Origin: Aplectana chamaeleonis
Lineage: Eukaryota; Nematoda; Chromadorea; Rhabditida; Cosmocercidae
Length of the DNA: 64,000 nt
Direction of reading: 5' to 3'
Assembly: GCA_029168955.1 (NCBI GenBank)
Contig: JAPDOI010000009.1
Coordinates: 1,116,001-1,180,000, forward strand
Shown here: positions 43,571 through 56,145 of the stretch, piece by piece
Layout of the letters: the number at the start of each line of letters is the position of its first letter
Numbering within the stretch: position 1 is the first letter of the stretch
The notes under the pieces: generated by a model
Database searches by the model: none
The model's input: only the letters and a program-made list of their open reading frames with translations
Told to the model about the DNA's origin: nothing
Position numbers and translations under genes: made by a program

Positions 43571-43892
43571 GCGCGTTATCGATCGATGCCCACAGAAAAC
43601 ATCTCATCGCGCCGCACTGCTATGGAACTCTAAACTAGGCCGTACACAACGATGGGTTCATACTTCACGCATTGAGCAACCATGAAAGCGCATATCAAGT
43701 CGACTTTTGTTCGATACGGGCATGAAAGGCGCGTGAAATACGAACCCGACATGAGGAGGACCATATTTCACCCGTTCGTAGCCTACGTCGATGAAATCCT
43801 TACACGACTAATTCTTGGCTTAGGATTCGACTCTAAAATATGCTCAAAAACCAAACATGCGTCCTTCGTATCGAGCTGACTCTTTCCAAACA

Positions 43893-44696
43893 TACATTTC
43901 TGAAAGTTGGGCTCCGCAGAAAAGGCCAAGGATTTGGCATTGCTCTAAAATGTCGTGAAATTGTTCCATTAGATTTGGCTATCAAACTGATTTTCTAAAT
44001 GTAGTGAAATTGTTGAATCGATTTGGCTGTTGTTGGTATATGCAGACAACATAATCATTAAATGTAGTGAAATTGTTGCAAACGGATTTGGCAGGAGCTC
44101 TATGAATTATCACAGTCAAATCACGCGTCAGAAGGGGTTTTTCTTGGAGCGCATATTGAATCAAATGAGAACAAGAATAAGTCTAGCAGCAAGAACGTTT
44201 CCATACAATGTGAACCGTGAAAGCGTTGAGGACACGAAGACATAGCGTCAGTAGCTAATAAATTGTGTTAGAACTCGTTTTCATGATTTTTATCTAATCG
44301 GTGAGGAAAGGTCTGTTACCTTAGTGGGAGCTAAACTAAAAAGGCAGATTAACATTCGAAAACCTTATTTCTAGCCCATAAGGCGACATTTCGTTCAGCA
44401 GTAATTAAGAAGTAGTTTTTTTGCTTTTGTCTTCATTTGCTCGCCAGAGGACCTTCTGATGCGTGATTTGACTAAGATAATTCATAGAGCTCCTGCCAAA
44501 TCCGTTTGCAACAATTTCACTACATTTAATGATTATGTTGTCTGCATATACCAACAACAGCCAAATCGATTCAACAATTTCACTACATTTAGAAAATCAG
44601 TTTGATAGCCAAATCTAATGAAACAATTTCACGACATTTTAGAGCAATGCCAAATCTTTGACCTTTTCTGCGGAGCCCAACTTTTGGAAATTTCAC
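43893..44696. repeat. Long fold-back: 246-bp inverted arms, ~310-bp loop
   Basis: Left arm 43,893-44,138 and right arm 44,451-44,696 are inverse and nearly identical (for example GTTGGGCTCCGCAGAAAAGG with CCTTTTCTGCGGAGCCCAAC). Each arm contains three direct copies of ATGTNGTGAAATTGTT followed by GATTTGGC. Could be a fold-back transposon; a transcript would form long double-stranded RNA. Confidence 0.88.
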
Positions 44697-44818
44697 AACT
44701 TTTTACAAGGGTTTCCCTCCTACAATATCGTCAAGCTCTGAAAGTCAAGTTGTTTTTTTTTTCGAAAACAGTGGTAGAAATGATGAAACAACCTTCTCCG
44801 CTGCTAGGACTGCAAGAT

Positions 44819-45124
44819 ATAGTCTACAGCAATGGAAGTAGGACCTGGTGAGGTTGCGGACTCGTGCTAACATACGGTAGTTTGTTAGTGGTATCACTCA
44901 TTTTTTCGAAGCAGCTGTGATAGATCGGTGAGTCTGTGTTTTCACCGATAAGACTAAATCCGTGAAAGCAATGAAAACAGGTGGAAATGTGAGAGTAGAA
45001 ATAAAAACTCAGCGACCAATTCCAGTTATTTCGAAAAAAATGAATGATAACACAATCAGACTACAGTATGTTAGGAAGAGTCCGCAACCTAACCAGGTCC
45101 TACTTCCATTGCTGTAGACTATAT
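44819..45124. mobile_element. TIR element with ~62-bp arms
   Basis: Left from ATAGTCTACAGCAATGGAAG, through TAGGACCTGG and AGGTTGCGGACTC, to CTAACATAC. The right arm is the inverse, ending CTTCCATTGCTGTAGACTAT. 306 bp, non-coding. Its interior is the uninterrupted relative of 42,645-43,570. Confidence 0.85.
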
Positions 45125-45326
45125 GTAATAGTTGCAACGCGGCTTCCTACAAATAAGATAGCATTTATTTCCGAGCTACTCGCAGTCATATTATCACTAC
45201 CGTAGATGCGAAGCGGCTGTTTTTCGGAAAAAAGGCAACTATCAAAATGAAGAAATTATTCTCAAAACCGCACCATTCCTACGATAGTGAAGCCCAAATA
45301 TGCGAGTAGCGGGGAAATGGAGGATA

Positions 45327-45605
45327 CTGTGCTTATCTGGGCCAAATTCCGGTCCGAAATTGCGTCTCGACACGCATTGCGGCCGCACGCGCTCGAGTCA
45401 GTCGAGTTTCCAGCGCCAAAGCCGACTCGATGTAGCTTTTTTATACAATTTTCTAAAATTTTTCGTATTTTCTAGTTTCCAAAACCCACCTAGAATCAGC
45501 AGATCGGCGACTGCGGCGCCGGAAGCTCTTCCGACTCGGGTGCATGCGGCTGCAAAGCGTGTCGAAACGCGATTGCGGACCGGAATTTGGCCCAGATAAG
45601 CACAG
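45327..45605. mobile_element. TA-flanked TIR element, sister of 12,176-12,437
   Basis: 279 bp with ends CTGTGCTTATCTGGGCCAAA and inverse TTTGGCCCAGATAAGCACAG, flanked by TA (45,325-45,326; 45,606-45,607). Internal GTCTCGACACGC and its inverse. Confidence 0.85.
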
Positions 45606-45969
45606 TACTTTTCGAAAAAGTCGAAAAAATGAAGAAATGAGCTTCAAAATGACCCAATTGTACAGGGTCTAGGCACTATCCGAGACGGGGGGGGGGGGCA
45701 CCCACCATTCAAGACAGAAATGGAATGAACCGCCAATTGGTAAGGCTACCAGTCGAAGTATTTCCATAGAGCCCTTATAAAAACAATGATTGATAGCGCA
45801 GTAACAGGCATCTTTGATCAGGGTTTTTCATCGTTTCTATGAGTAAATCTTGGGTGGCCCCACCACGTCTAGGATAGACCCAAGGTCAGCCGCTCTAGCC
45901 AAACGTCACCGGTTCATGCTGATATGGCTTGTCTGCGCCGGCCCATATGTCTGATTCGGAACAAGAACG

Positions 45970-46457
45970 ATAGTATTCACGATAGAAAATGTGTTCCAGT
46001 TTCCACCAGGAATGGGTAGTGGAAAGGCACACTGTAACGTTGCCGTCGAAAGAACGCATGAAAACGAGACAGGAAATGCTCCAAAAGAGCCCGAAGTTGC
46101 CACTTCGAGCGCAAGGCAAACCCCAAAGGGGCAATGCACGTCCTCCGACGTGAACAAATGAATGCTCGAGATCGTGAGATGAGCGATGATTTCCAATCAT
46201 TGACCTCGTTCTTCTTTTCATTATCAACTTCTCTCTCTACTCAGGTCTGCTCGCATACATCGGCTGCAAAAGACGGAAGTTACAAACCTCGGACAACTCG
46301 TCCACCATGTTTCCTTAGCTCAATTTTTGAGGGACCATAACTCCATTCCCAGAAGGGCTTGTACGATTTCAGAGATATCATTGGAATCAGCATGGGGCCG
46401 TTTTCAAGATAGGCGGGAGAACAGAAAAACGATTTTTATCGTGAACACTGCCTTTAA
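45970..46457. mobile_element. AAAGGCAGTG family element, opposite internal orientation to 19,344
   Basis: Left TAGTATTCACGATAG (decayed) and right ATCGTGAACACTGCCTTTAA. Interior blocks CAACTCGTCCACCATG and GAGGGACCATAACTCCATTC are the inverse of those at 19,344-19,838. Confidence 0.8.
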
Positions 46458-46788
46458 GTGCGCCAGAAGAGGACTACCGTAATCTTAAGAATGATGTTAT
46501 TCGGCTCTCGTAAACAAATTTGGTGATACCCAATTGATCAAGGGTAAAGTATAAAAGAAGTGAAGAGCGGTGTGTCTTCATTCACACACCGTCCTTCTCC
46601 AGAGGTCAGCAGTTGAGGATCTGCCTTGACTACAAAGCAGGAAAACAGCACCACCGGTGCTAAAGATGTAGCGAATTCGGAGTCAGAACATAGAAAATTT
46701 TATAGCCAACTCGAGTGAGATTACGGTAGCCCTGTTCTGGCGCACTCAACTTTCGTTCTTGTTGATTCGGAGGCATGGCTTGCATATG

Positions 46789-49700
46789 GTGTCCTGGACA
46801 TCAAACTGAGGTCATGCGCACGTCCCTTGATGTCCTGCACACTCCTACAAAGGTCCTACACACATTCCATGATGTACTGCTCATCCTTACAGGGGTCCTG
46901 CACAAGCTTCATGATGTCCTGCACACTTTCACTGAGGTCCTGTACACATTCCATGACCTCCTCATCCCTAGTGAGGTTCTGCGCACGTTCCATGATGTCC
47001 TGCACACCCCTACTGGGGTCCTGCACACATTCTACTACGTTCTGCGCCCCCTTACTGGGGTCCTGCAGTAGCTCCTTGATGTCCTGCACACTCCTACTGA
47101 GGTCCTGCACACCTTCTACGACGTCCTGAACACCCCCAATGGGGTTCTGCACAGGTCTCATAATGTCCTGCACACTCCTACTGAGGTCCTGCACACCTTC
47201 TACGACGTCCTGCACACCCCTACTGGGGTACTGCACAAGTCCCTTGATGTCCTGCACACTCCTTCTAGGGTCCTGCACAGGTCCCATGATGTCCTGCAAA
47301 CTCCTACTAAGGTCCTGCACAGGTTCCATGATGTCCTGCACACTCCTACTGAAGTCCTGCACACATTCTACGACGTCCTGCACACCTCTGCTGGGGTTCT
47401 GCACAGGTCCCATGATGTCCTGAACACTCCTTCTAGGGTCCTGCACACGTTCCATGATGTCCTGCACACCACTACTGGGGTCCTGCACAGGTCCCATGAT
47501 GTCCTGCACACTCCTACTAAGGTCCTGCACAGGTTCCCTGATGTCCTGCACATTCCTACAAAGGTCCTGCACACATTCTTCGACGTCCTGCTCACCCCTA
47601 CTGGGGTCCTGCACAGGTTCCATGATGTCCTGCACACTCCTGAGGGGGTCCTACACAGGTCTCATAATGTCCTGCACACTCCTACTGAGGTCCTGCACAC
47701 CCCTACTGGGGTCCTGCACAAGTCCCTTGATGTCCTGCACACTCCTTCTAGGGTCCTGCACAGGTCCCATGATGTCCTGCAAACTCCTACTAAGGTCCTG
47801 CACAGGTTCCATGATGTCCTGCACACTCCTACTGAAGTCCTGCACACATTCTACGACGTCCTGCACACCCCTACTGGGGTCCTGCACAGGTCCCATGATG
47901 TCCTGCACACTCCTTCTAGGGTCCTGCACACGCTCCATGATGTCCTGCACACACCTACTGAGGTCCTGCTCACATTATACGACGTCCTGCACACCCCTGC
48001 TGGGGTTCTGCACAGGTCCCATGATGTCCTGCACACTCCTTCTAGGGTCCTGCACACGTTCCATGATGTCCTGCACACCACTACTGGGGTCCTGCACAGG
48101 TCTCATAATGTCCTGCACACTCCCACTGAGGTCCTGCACACATTCTACTACGTCCTCCACACAATTACTGGGGTCCTGCACAAGTTCCTTGATGTCCTGC
48201 ACACTCCTACTGAAGTCCTGCACACATTCTACGACGTCCTGCACAAGTTCCTTGATGTCCTGCACACTCCTACTGAAGTCCTGCACACATTCTACGACGT
48301 CCTGCACACCCCTACTGGGGTCCTGCACAGGTCCCATGATGTCCTGCACACTCCTTCTAGGGTCCTGCACACGTTCCATGATGTCCTGCACACACCTACT
48401 GAGGTCCTGTACACATTCTACGACGTCCTGCACACCCCTACTGGGATTCTGCACAGGTCCCATGATGTCCTGCACACTCCTTCTAGGGTACTTCACACGT
48501 TCCATGATGCCCTGCACACTCCTACTAAGGTCCTGCACACATTCTTCGACGTCCTGCTCACCCCTACTGGGGTCCTGTACAGGTTCCATGATGTCCTGCA
48601 CACTCCTACTAAGGTCCTGCACACATTCTTCGACGTCCTGCTCACCCCTGCTGGGGTCCTGCACAGGTTCCATGATGTCCTGCACCCATTCTGCTACGCC
48701 CGGCACACCCTTACTGTGGTTCTGCACAAGTTCCTTGATGTCCTGTACACTCCTACTGAAGTCCTGCACACATTCTACGACGTCCTGCACACCCCTACTG
48801 GGGTCCTGCACAAGTTCCTTGATGTCCTGCACACTCCTACTGAAGTCCTGCACACATTCTACGACGTCCTGCACACCCCTACTGGGGTCCTGCACAGGTC
48901 CCATGATGTCCTGCACACTCCTTCTAGGGTCCTGCACACGTTCCATGATGTCCTGCACACACCTACTGAAGTCCTGCACACATTCTACGACGTCCTGCAC
49001 ACCCCTACTGGGGTCCTGCACAGGTCCCATGATGTCCTGCACACTCCTTCTAGGGTCCTGCACACACCTACTGAGGTCCTGCACACCCCTACTGGGGCCC
49101 TGCACAGGTCCCGTGATGTCCTGCACACGTTCCATGATGTCCTGCACACACCTACTGAGGTCCTGCACACATTCTACGACGTCCTGCACACCCCTACTGG
49201 GATTCTGCACAGGTCCCATGATGTCCTGCACACTCCTTCTAGGGTCCTGCACACGTTCCATGATGTCCTGCACACACCTACTGAGGTCCTGCACACATTC
49301 TACGACGTCCTGCACAGGTCCCATGATGTCCTGCACACTCCTTCTAGGGTCCTGCACACGTTCCATGATGTCCTGCACACCCCTACTGGGATCCTGCACA
49401 GGTCCCATGATGTCCTGCACACTCCTACTAAGGTCCTGCTCAGGTTCCATGATGTCCTGCACACTCCTACTGAGGTCCTGCACACATTCTTCGACGTCCT
49501 GCTCACCCCTACTGGGGTCCTGTACAGGTTCCATGATGTCCTGCACACTCCTACTAAGGTCCTGCACACATTCTTCGACGTCCTGCTCACCCCTGCTGGG
49601 GTCCTGCACAGGTTCCATGATGTCCTGCACACATTCCACTACGTCCGGCACACCCTTACTGTGGTTCTGCACAAGTTCCTTGATGTCCTGTACACTCCTA

Positions 49701-51840
49701 CCGAAGTCCTGCACACATTCTACGACGTCCTGCACACCCCTACTGGGGTCCTGCACAAGTTCCTTGATGTCCTGCACACTCCTACTGAAGTCCTGCACAC
49801 ATTCTACGACGTCCTGCACACCCCTACTGGGGTCCTGCACAGGTCCCATGATGTCCTGCACACTCCTTCTAGGGTCCTGCACACGTTCCATGATGTCCTG
49901 CACACACCTACTGAAGTCCTGCACACATTCTACGACGTCCTGCACACCCCTACTGGGGTCCTGCACAGGTCCCATGATGTCCTGCACACTCCTTCTAGGG
50001 TCCTGCACACACCTACTGAGGTCCTGCACACCCCTACTGGGGCCCTGCACAGGTCCCGTGATGTCCTGCACACTCCTACTAAGGTCCTGCACACGTTCCA
50101 TGATGTCCTGCACACACCTACTAAGGTCCTGCACACATTCTACGACGTCCTGCACACCCCTACTGGGATTCTGCACAGGTCCCATGATGTCCTGCACACT
50201 CCTTCTAGGGTACTTCACACGTTCCATGATGCCCTGCACACTCCTACTAAGGTCCTGCACACATTCTTCGACGTCCTGCTCACCCCTACTGGGGTCCTGT
50301 ACAGGTTCCATGATGTCCTGCACACTCCTACTAAGGTCCTGCACACATTCTTCGACGTCCTGCTCACCCCTGCTGGGGTCCTGCACAGGTTCCATGATGT
50401 CCTGCACACATTCTACTACGTCCGGCACACCCTTACTGTGGTTCTGCACAAGTTCCTTGATGTCCTGTACACTCCTACTGAAGTCCTCCACACATTCTAC
50501 GACGTCCCGCACACCCCTACTGGGGTCCTGCACAGGTCGCATGATGTCCTGCACACTCCTTCTAGGGTCCTGCACACGTTCCATGATGTCCTGCACACAC
50601 CTAATGAAGTCCTGCACACATTCTACGACGTCCTGCACACCCCTACTGGGGTCCTGCACAAGTTCCTTGATGTCCTGCACACTCCTACTGAAGTCCTCCA
50701 CACATTCTACGACGTCCTGCACACCCCTACTGGGGTCCTGCACAGGTCGCATGATGTCCTGCACACATTCTACTACGTCCGGCACACCCTTACTGTGGTT
50801 CTGCACAAGTTCCTTGATGTCCTGTACACTCCTACTGAAGTCCTCCACACATTCTACGACGTCCCGCACACCCCTACTGGGGTCCTGCACAGGTCGCATG
50901 ATGTCCTGCACACTCCTACTAAGGTCCTGCACACGTTCCATGATGTCCTGCACACACCTACTGAGGTCCTGCACACATTCTACGACGTCCTGCACACCCC
51001 TACTGGGATTCTGCACAGGTCCCATGATGTCCTGCACACTCCTTCTAGGGTACTTCACACGTTCCATGATGCCCTGCACACTCCTACTAAGGTCCTGCAC
51101 ACATTCTTCGACGTCCTGCTCACCCCTACTGGGGTCCTGTACAGGTTCCATGATGTCCTGCACACTCCTACTAAGGTCCTGCACACATTCTTCGACGTCC
51201 TGCTCACCCCTGCTGGGGTCCTGCACAGGTTCCATGATGTCCTGCACACATTCTACTACGTCCGGCACACCCTTACTGTGGTTCTGCACAAGTTCCTTGA
51301 TGTCCTGTACACTCCTACTGAAGTCCTCCACACATTCTACGACGTCCCGCACACCCCTACTGGGGTCCTGCACAGGTCGCATGATGTCCTGCACACTCCT
51401 TCTAGGGTCCTGCACACGTTCCATGATGTCCTGCACACACCTACTGAAGTCCTGCACACATTCTACGACGTCCTGCACACCCCTACTGGGGTCCTGCACA
51501 AGTTCCTTGATGTCCTGCACACTCCTACTGAAGTCCTCCACACATTCTACGACGTCCTGCACACCCCTACTGGGGTCCTGCACAGGTCGCATGATGTCCT
51601 GCACACTCCTTCTAGGGTCCTGCACACGTTCCATGATGTCCTGCACACACCTACTGAGGTCCTGCACACATTCTACGACGTCCTGCACAGGTCCCATGAT
51701 GTCCTGCACACTCCTTCTAGGGTCCTGCACACGTTCCATGATGTCCTGCACACTCCTACTGAGGTCCTGCACACATTCTACTACGTCCGACACACCCTTA
51801 CGGGGGTCCTGCACAAGTTCCTTGATGTCCTTGATGCGGG
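46789..51840. repeat. 5-kb satellite array of a 21-bp unit
   Basis: About 240 copies of a 21-bp unit: an almost invariant GTCCTGCAC core plus 12 variable bases (for example ACTCCTACTGAG, ACATTCTACGAC, ACCCCTACTGGG, AGGTCCCATGAT). The 21-bp phase never slips: the marker CGGCACACCC at 48,701, 49,646, 50,423, 50,780 and 51,263 is spaced by 45, 37, 17 and 23 units. Because 21 is a multiple of three, several frames on both strands stay open for 1,000-1,470 codons as seven-residue repeats (SCTPLLG, VLHTPTE, and VQDPSRG on the minus strand). Differences between copies do not favour silent changes in any frame I checked, so I call it a satellite. Confidence 0.95.
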
Positions 51841-53239
51841 GACCAGTTAGGATGAAAAGTTGCACACATATGTAATTTTTTGCAGCGCATCGAATGGTGT
51901 ACAGCTCATACCTCTGGTGGCGGTAAGAATAGGTGATCTCATTGTAGGGCATCCGCGCGGGAAGAGATCTAAGCCAAATCTTGGTGAGCGCTTCGCGCTC
52001 ACCACAATTTTACGAACCCCCCCCCTTTTTCTCCCACAATTTTTGATCTATGTATACACTGCAAACACCTATCTGGATGTGATCGATGTGGAGTAGAGCA
52101 CGCCCCAAATACCACCTCAAATTTCGGAGTGGCCTGTTTCACAGACACCGGCGGCCGTATTTTTGAAACTATGGGAGCCTTCTGGAAAGCTTTTTAGAGC
52201 CAGTCGATGTACGTGGCGAACAAGCTTTGCACCCTCCCGGGATGCCCCGTAGTTTCATAAATCGGACACGGAACATTAAAGACACGATCTATCGACCATA
52301 ATGCTATGGCTCAAGAACGCTATGGCTACTTTCCAGCTGATGCCCGTCCACGCTCCGCGGCTAAAACCCTACTTTGCGGCTGCTCAACTGCATGCTAGCA
52401 GGGTTCAAGGATAACCGACAGAACCGCTCGATACGCATCGTTCTTATATGGAGAACACGTCTGCACCAACCTCGGTGCTACGACTCCAGGTCGCCATCAA
52501 CTGATCTTGATCAAAATTGGACCATGTCAACAACTCAGGAGATACATTTCATGTCGCAATCGTTTCAAAGGCACAAACGAACCGATAAACACTATTTATT
52601 GCTCAATATAATCACATCTTGGAGAGAAAACAAAAATTTTATTGGATTATCCAAGCCATAACGCATTGCCATGGGATATTTCGAAAAAACAGCATCCTCC
52701 ATGGCTCAGCTCGACTACCCACGACCTGGAAGCAGTAAGTCGTCAAAGCTCCGAACAACAGGACAACAGAGGAAAAATTCACAAACCTTCAAATTCTTGG
52801 CAAAACCTCGAATTGTTAAACCCTCCCGCCCGCCCACTATCAGCAACCAGGAGCTGCTTTCCACATTCCGTTAGGCTGAAATTACAGGACCAACCACAAA
52901 TCAACAACACAAGGCAATCAACAAATATCGCACTAAAGGCATACATGGGGGTTTGGCTCCCCCTTGTGTCACGGGTTGTCCTTCCCACAGGATGTTCCTT
53001 GTTGTACGGGTAACTGGCGAGCAGTCCGAACCTGAACACAATAGTCTTGAAACGGGGGGTATATGAAGTAAAAATGACTTGAACTCACCATGTATCCGCG
53101 TCGTCAACTCTGGCCTCCGATGCACGCTCATTCTTCGAATTTACCACACACATATAAACACACACACGCACGAAAAAAAAAACTCGGAAACTTCAAAACA
53201 GATTTTCTGAAAATTTTCTAAACCTCCCTCCCAACCGCT
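51841..53239. other. Non-coding between satellite arrays
   Basis: Short open frames only; a hairpin GTGAGCGCTTCGCGCTCAC lies near 51,983. No gene supported. Confidence 0.45.
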
Positions 53240-54420
53240 TCAGAAGGCACAACATTTTTAGATAACAGCCAACCTGACTACAACCCTAAAATTGGAAGAA
53301 AACGCGATTTTTAAGAACACAGCAACTATAAAAGACCACAATGAGCACCCAAAACAATTAAACATTGTTTCTCCGGGCGAGGAACTATTGAATATATAGC
53401 AGCAGATAGACAAATGCAGAGCTCCAAAAGTGTACACCAAAACCACACTATTCCGTAGGACCAGATACTGCCCGGAAACCACTATGTAGCACAAAACGTT
53501 CAAAAACTATCCAAAACCACAGAATCGGAAACAAGACGTCTAAAAACTTTTTCTGAAAATGCTTCATACCTCCCTCCCACTCGCTGCAGGAACAATAGGC
53601 AAGAATATGCTAAAAAGACAAATGCAGAGCTCCAAAAGTCTACACCAAAACCATCACTTCGTTAAGACCAGATACTGCTCGGAAACCACTATGTAGCACA
53701 AAACGTTCAAAACTATCCAAAACCACAGAATCGGAAACAAGACGTCTAAAAACTTTTTCTGAAAATGCTTCATACCTCCCTCCCACTCGCTGCAGGAACA
53801 ATAGGCAAGAATATGCTAAAAAGACAAATGCAGAGCTCCAAAAGTCTACACCAAAACCATCACTTCGTTAAGACCAGATACTGCTCCGAAACCACTATGC
53901 AGCACAAAACGTTCAAAAACAATCCAAAACCACAGAATCGGAAACAAGACGTCTAAAAACTTTTTCCGAAAATGCTTCATACCTCCCTCCCACCCTCTGC
54001 AGGAACAATAGGCAAGAATATGCTAAAAAGACAAATGCAGAGCTCCAAAAGTCTACACCAAAACCATCACTTCGTTAAGACCAGATACTGCTCGGAAACC
54101 ACTATGTAGCACAAAACGTTCAACAATCCAAAACCACAGAATCGGAAACAAGACGTCTAAAAACTTTTTCTGAAAATGCTTCATACCTCCCTCCCACCCG
54201 CTGCAGGAACAATAGGCAAGAATATGCTAAAAAGACAAATGCAGAGCTCCGAAAGTCTACGCCAAAACCATCACTTCGTTAAGACCAGATACTGCTCGGA
54301 AACCACTATGTAGCACAAAACGTTCAAAAACAATCCAAAACCACAGAATCGGAAACAAGAAATCTGAAAATGAATAGTACCTCCCTCCCACCCGCTGTAG
54401 GAACAATAGACAAGAAGCTA
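53240..54420. repeat. ~207-bp satellite, about five copies
   Basis: Marker GGAAACCACTATGTAGCACA recurs at about 53,473, 53,681, 53,888, 54,094 and 54,298 (spacing 204-208). The unit includes CATACCTCCCTCCCAC and AAGACAAATGCAGAGCTCC. Outer copies are more diverged. No long open frame. Confidence 0.9.
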
Positions 54421-54989
54421 AAAACCACGATTAAAATCCACCATAAAAAACTAGAAATTGAAAAACAATAAACTTTTCGAAACAATTTAAGCTTTCCTGG
54501 CCAACGGGAGAAACCATGAAACCGAAAACGTCGCAAAAACGGGCGCTGCACAGATCAGCAAGGAATATAACCAGGTTAATGACCCATAACTATTAGCATT
54601 AGCTGTTACTGGCTTAGAACTATAGACAAATGATGAATTGCAATATAGATTCCCAAATGTTCGAGAGGATGGCGCCAAAATGACCAAAGAATAGTAAAAA
54701 CAACCACAGAATAGTAAAAAACACTGCATCGGAACCATATGATATCACCATAGTATGTTGTTCCTAATTCCGGCCACAGAAAATCCTTAGATATATAGAA
54801 GCCACGAGAGCGAACACATAACTATGCGATGCGGGTATGCCAAAAGGAGACCCCATGAAAAAAAATCCCACGAGTATTTCACATAGCTGAATTTCGACAA
54901 TACCATCTCTCTCGCACTGCCGACGTGTTGGTGGTACCGCAGAGGAACCTATATTGCAAAGGTTTTTTAAAGAATTAGTACAATAACCA
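54421..54989. other. Non-coding spacer
   Basis: No feature recognised. Confidence 0.4.
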
Positions 54990-56145
54990 AAAAGGAACTC
55001 CCTCTACCGATCCGAGAACAGACAGAACCTCCAAGACGACAGAACAACCTCCAACGTCGTCTAGCCCTTTTGAACGCGACCGAACTACTTCTGAAGTTGA
55101 GATAGAGAGCGAGCAGTAATGAAAAATATCTTGAGGTCCTTCGCAGTTGACACCCATACCGATACTTTTCTCACACCATTTCACGAGGTTCCCAAGCAAG
55201 CGCCTGTTGAGTTCCTAAACGATTTTTGGCGAAGCAAACTGTGAAATTAAAGAGGATCTGGGTTACAACAGCCTTTTTTGTAGATTGAACCATGAAGTTG
55301 AGGAGAATCGAGGCGAAAAACGTCTGTTAGGAGTTGAATGGAATCGAACTGAATCTTCTGAGAGACACCACGGATCCTCTAGGAACGTCTTCTAGCCCTT
55401 TTGAACGCGACCGAAATCCTTCTGAGGTTGAGATAGAGGGCGAGCAGTATTGAAAAGTATCTTGAGGTCCTTCGCAGTTGACACCCATACCGAAACTTTT
55501 CTCACACCATTTCACGAGGATCCCAAGCAAGCGCCTGTTGAGTTCCTAAACGATTTTTGGCGAAACAAACTGTGAAATTAAAGAGGATCTGGGTTACCAC
55601 AGCCTTTTTTGTAGATTGAACCATGAAGTTGAGGAGAATCGAGGCGAAAAACGTCTGTTAGGAGTTGAATGGAATCGAACTGAATCTTCTGAGAGACACC
55701 ACGGATCCTCTAGGAACGTCTTCTAGCCCTTTTGAACGCGACCGAAATCCTTCCGAGGTTGAGATAGAGGGCGAGCAGTATTGAAAAGTATCTTGAGGTC
55801 CTTCGCAGTTGACACCCATACCGAAACTTTTCTCACATCATTTCACGAGACTCCCAAGCAAGCGCCTGTTGAGTTCCTAAACGATTTTTGGCGAAACAAA
55901 CTGTGAAATTAAAGAGGATCTGGGTTACCACAGCCTTTTTTGTAGATTGAACCATGAAGTTGAGGAGAATCGAGGCGAAAAACGTCTGTTAGGAGTTGAA
56001 TGGAATCGAACTGAATCTTCTGAGAGACACCACGGATCCTCTAGGAACGTCTTCTAGCCCTTTTGAACGCGACCGAAATCCTTCTGAGGTTGAGATAGAG
56101 GGCGAGCAGTATTGAAAAGTATCTTGAGGTCCTTCGCAGTTGACC
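54990..56145. repeat. 331-bp satellite, about 3.5 copies
   Basis: CGCCTGTTGAGTTCC recurs at 55,201, 55,532 and 55,863, exactly 331 bp apart. The first copy is diverged and opens with AACTCCCTCTACC, a word also present in the next satellite. The array ends abruptly inside a unit (CCTTCGCAGTTGA), where the 260-bp array begins. One plus-strand frame of the unit stays open for about 50 codons (includes RLLGVEWNR). Confidence 0.92.

Noticed and set aside
46856..51952. Large repeat proteins of 1,044-1,473 residues on both strands
   Set aside because: All derive from the stop-poor 21-bp satellite, whose period is a multiple of three. Frames overlap on both strands, there is no promoter, signal or domain, and no frame shows protected codons.
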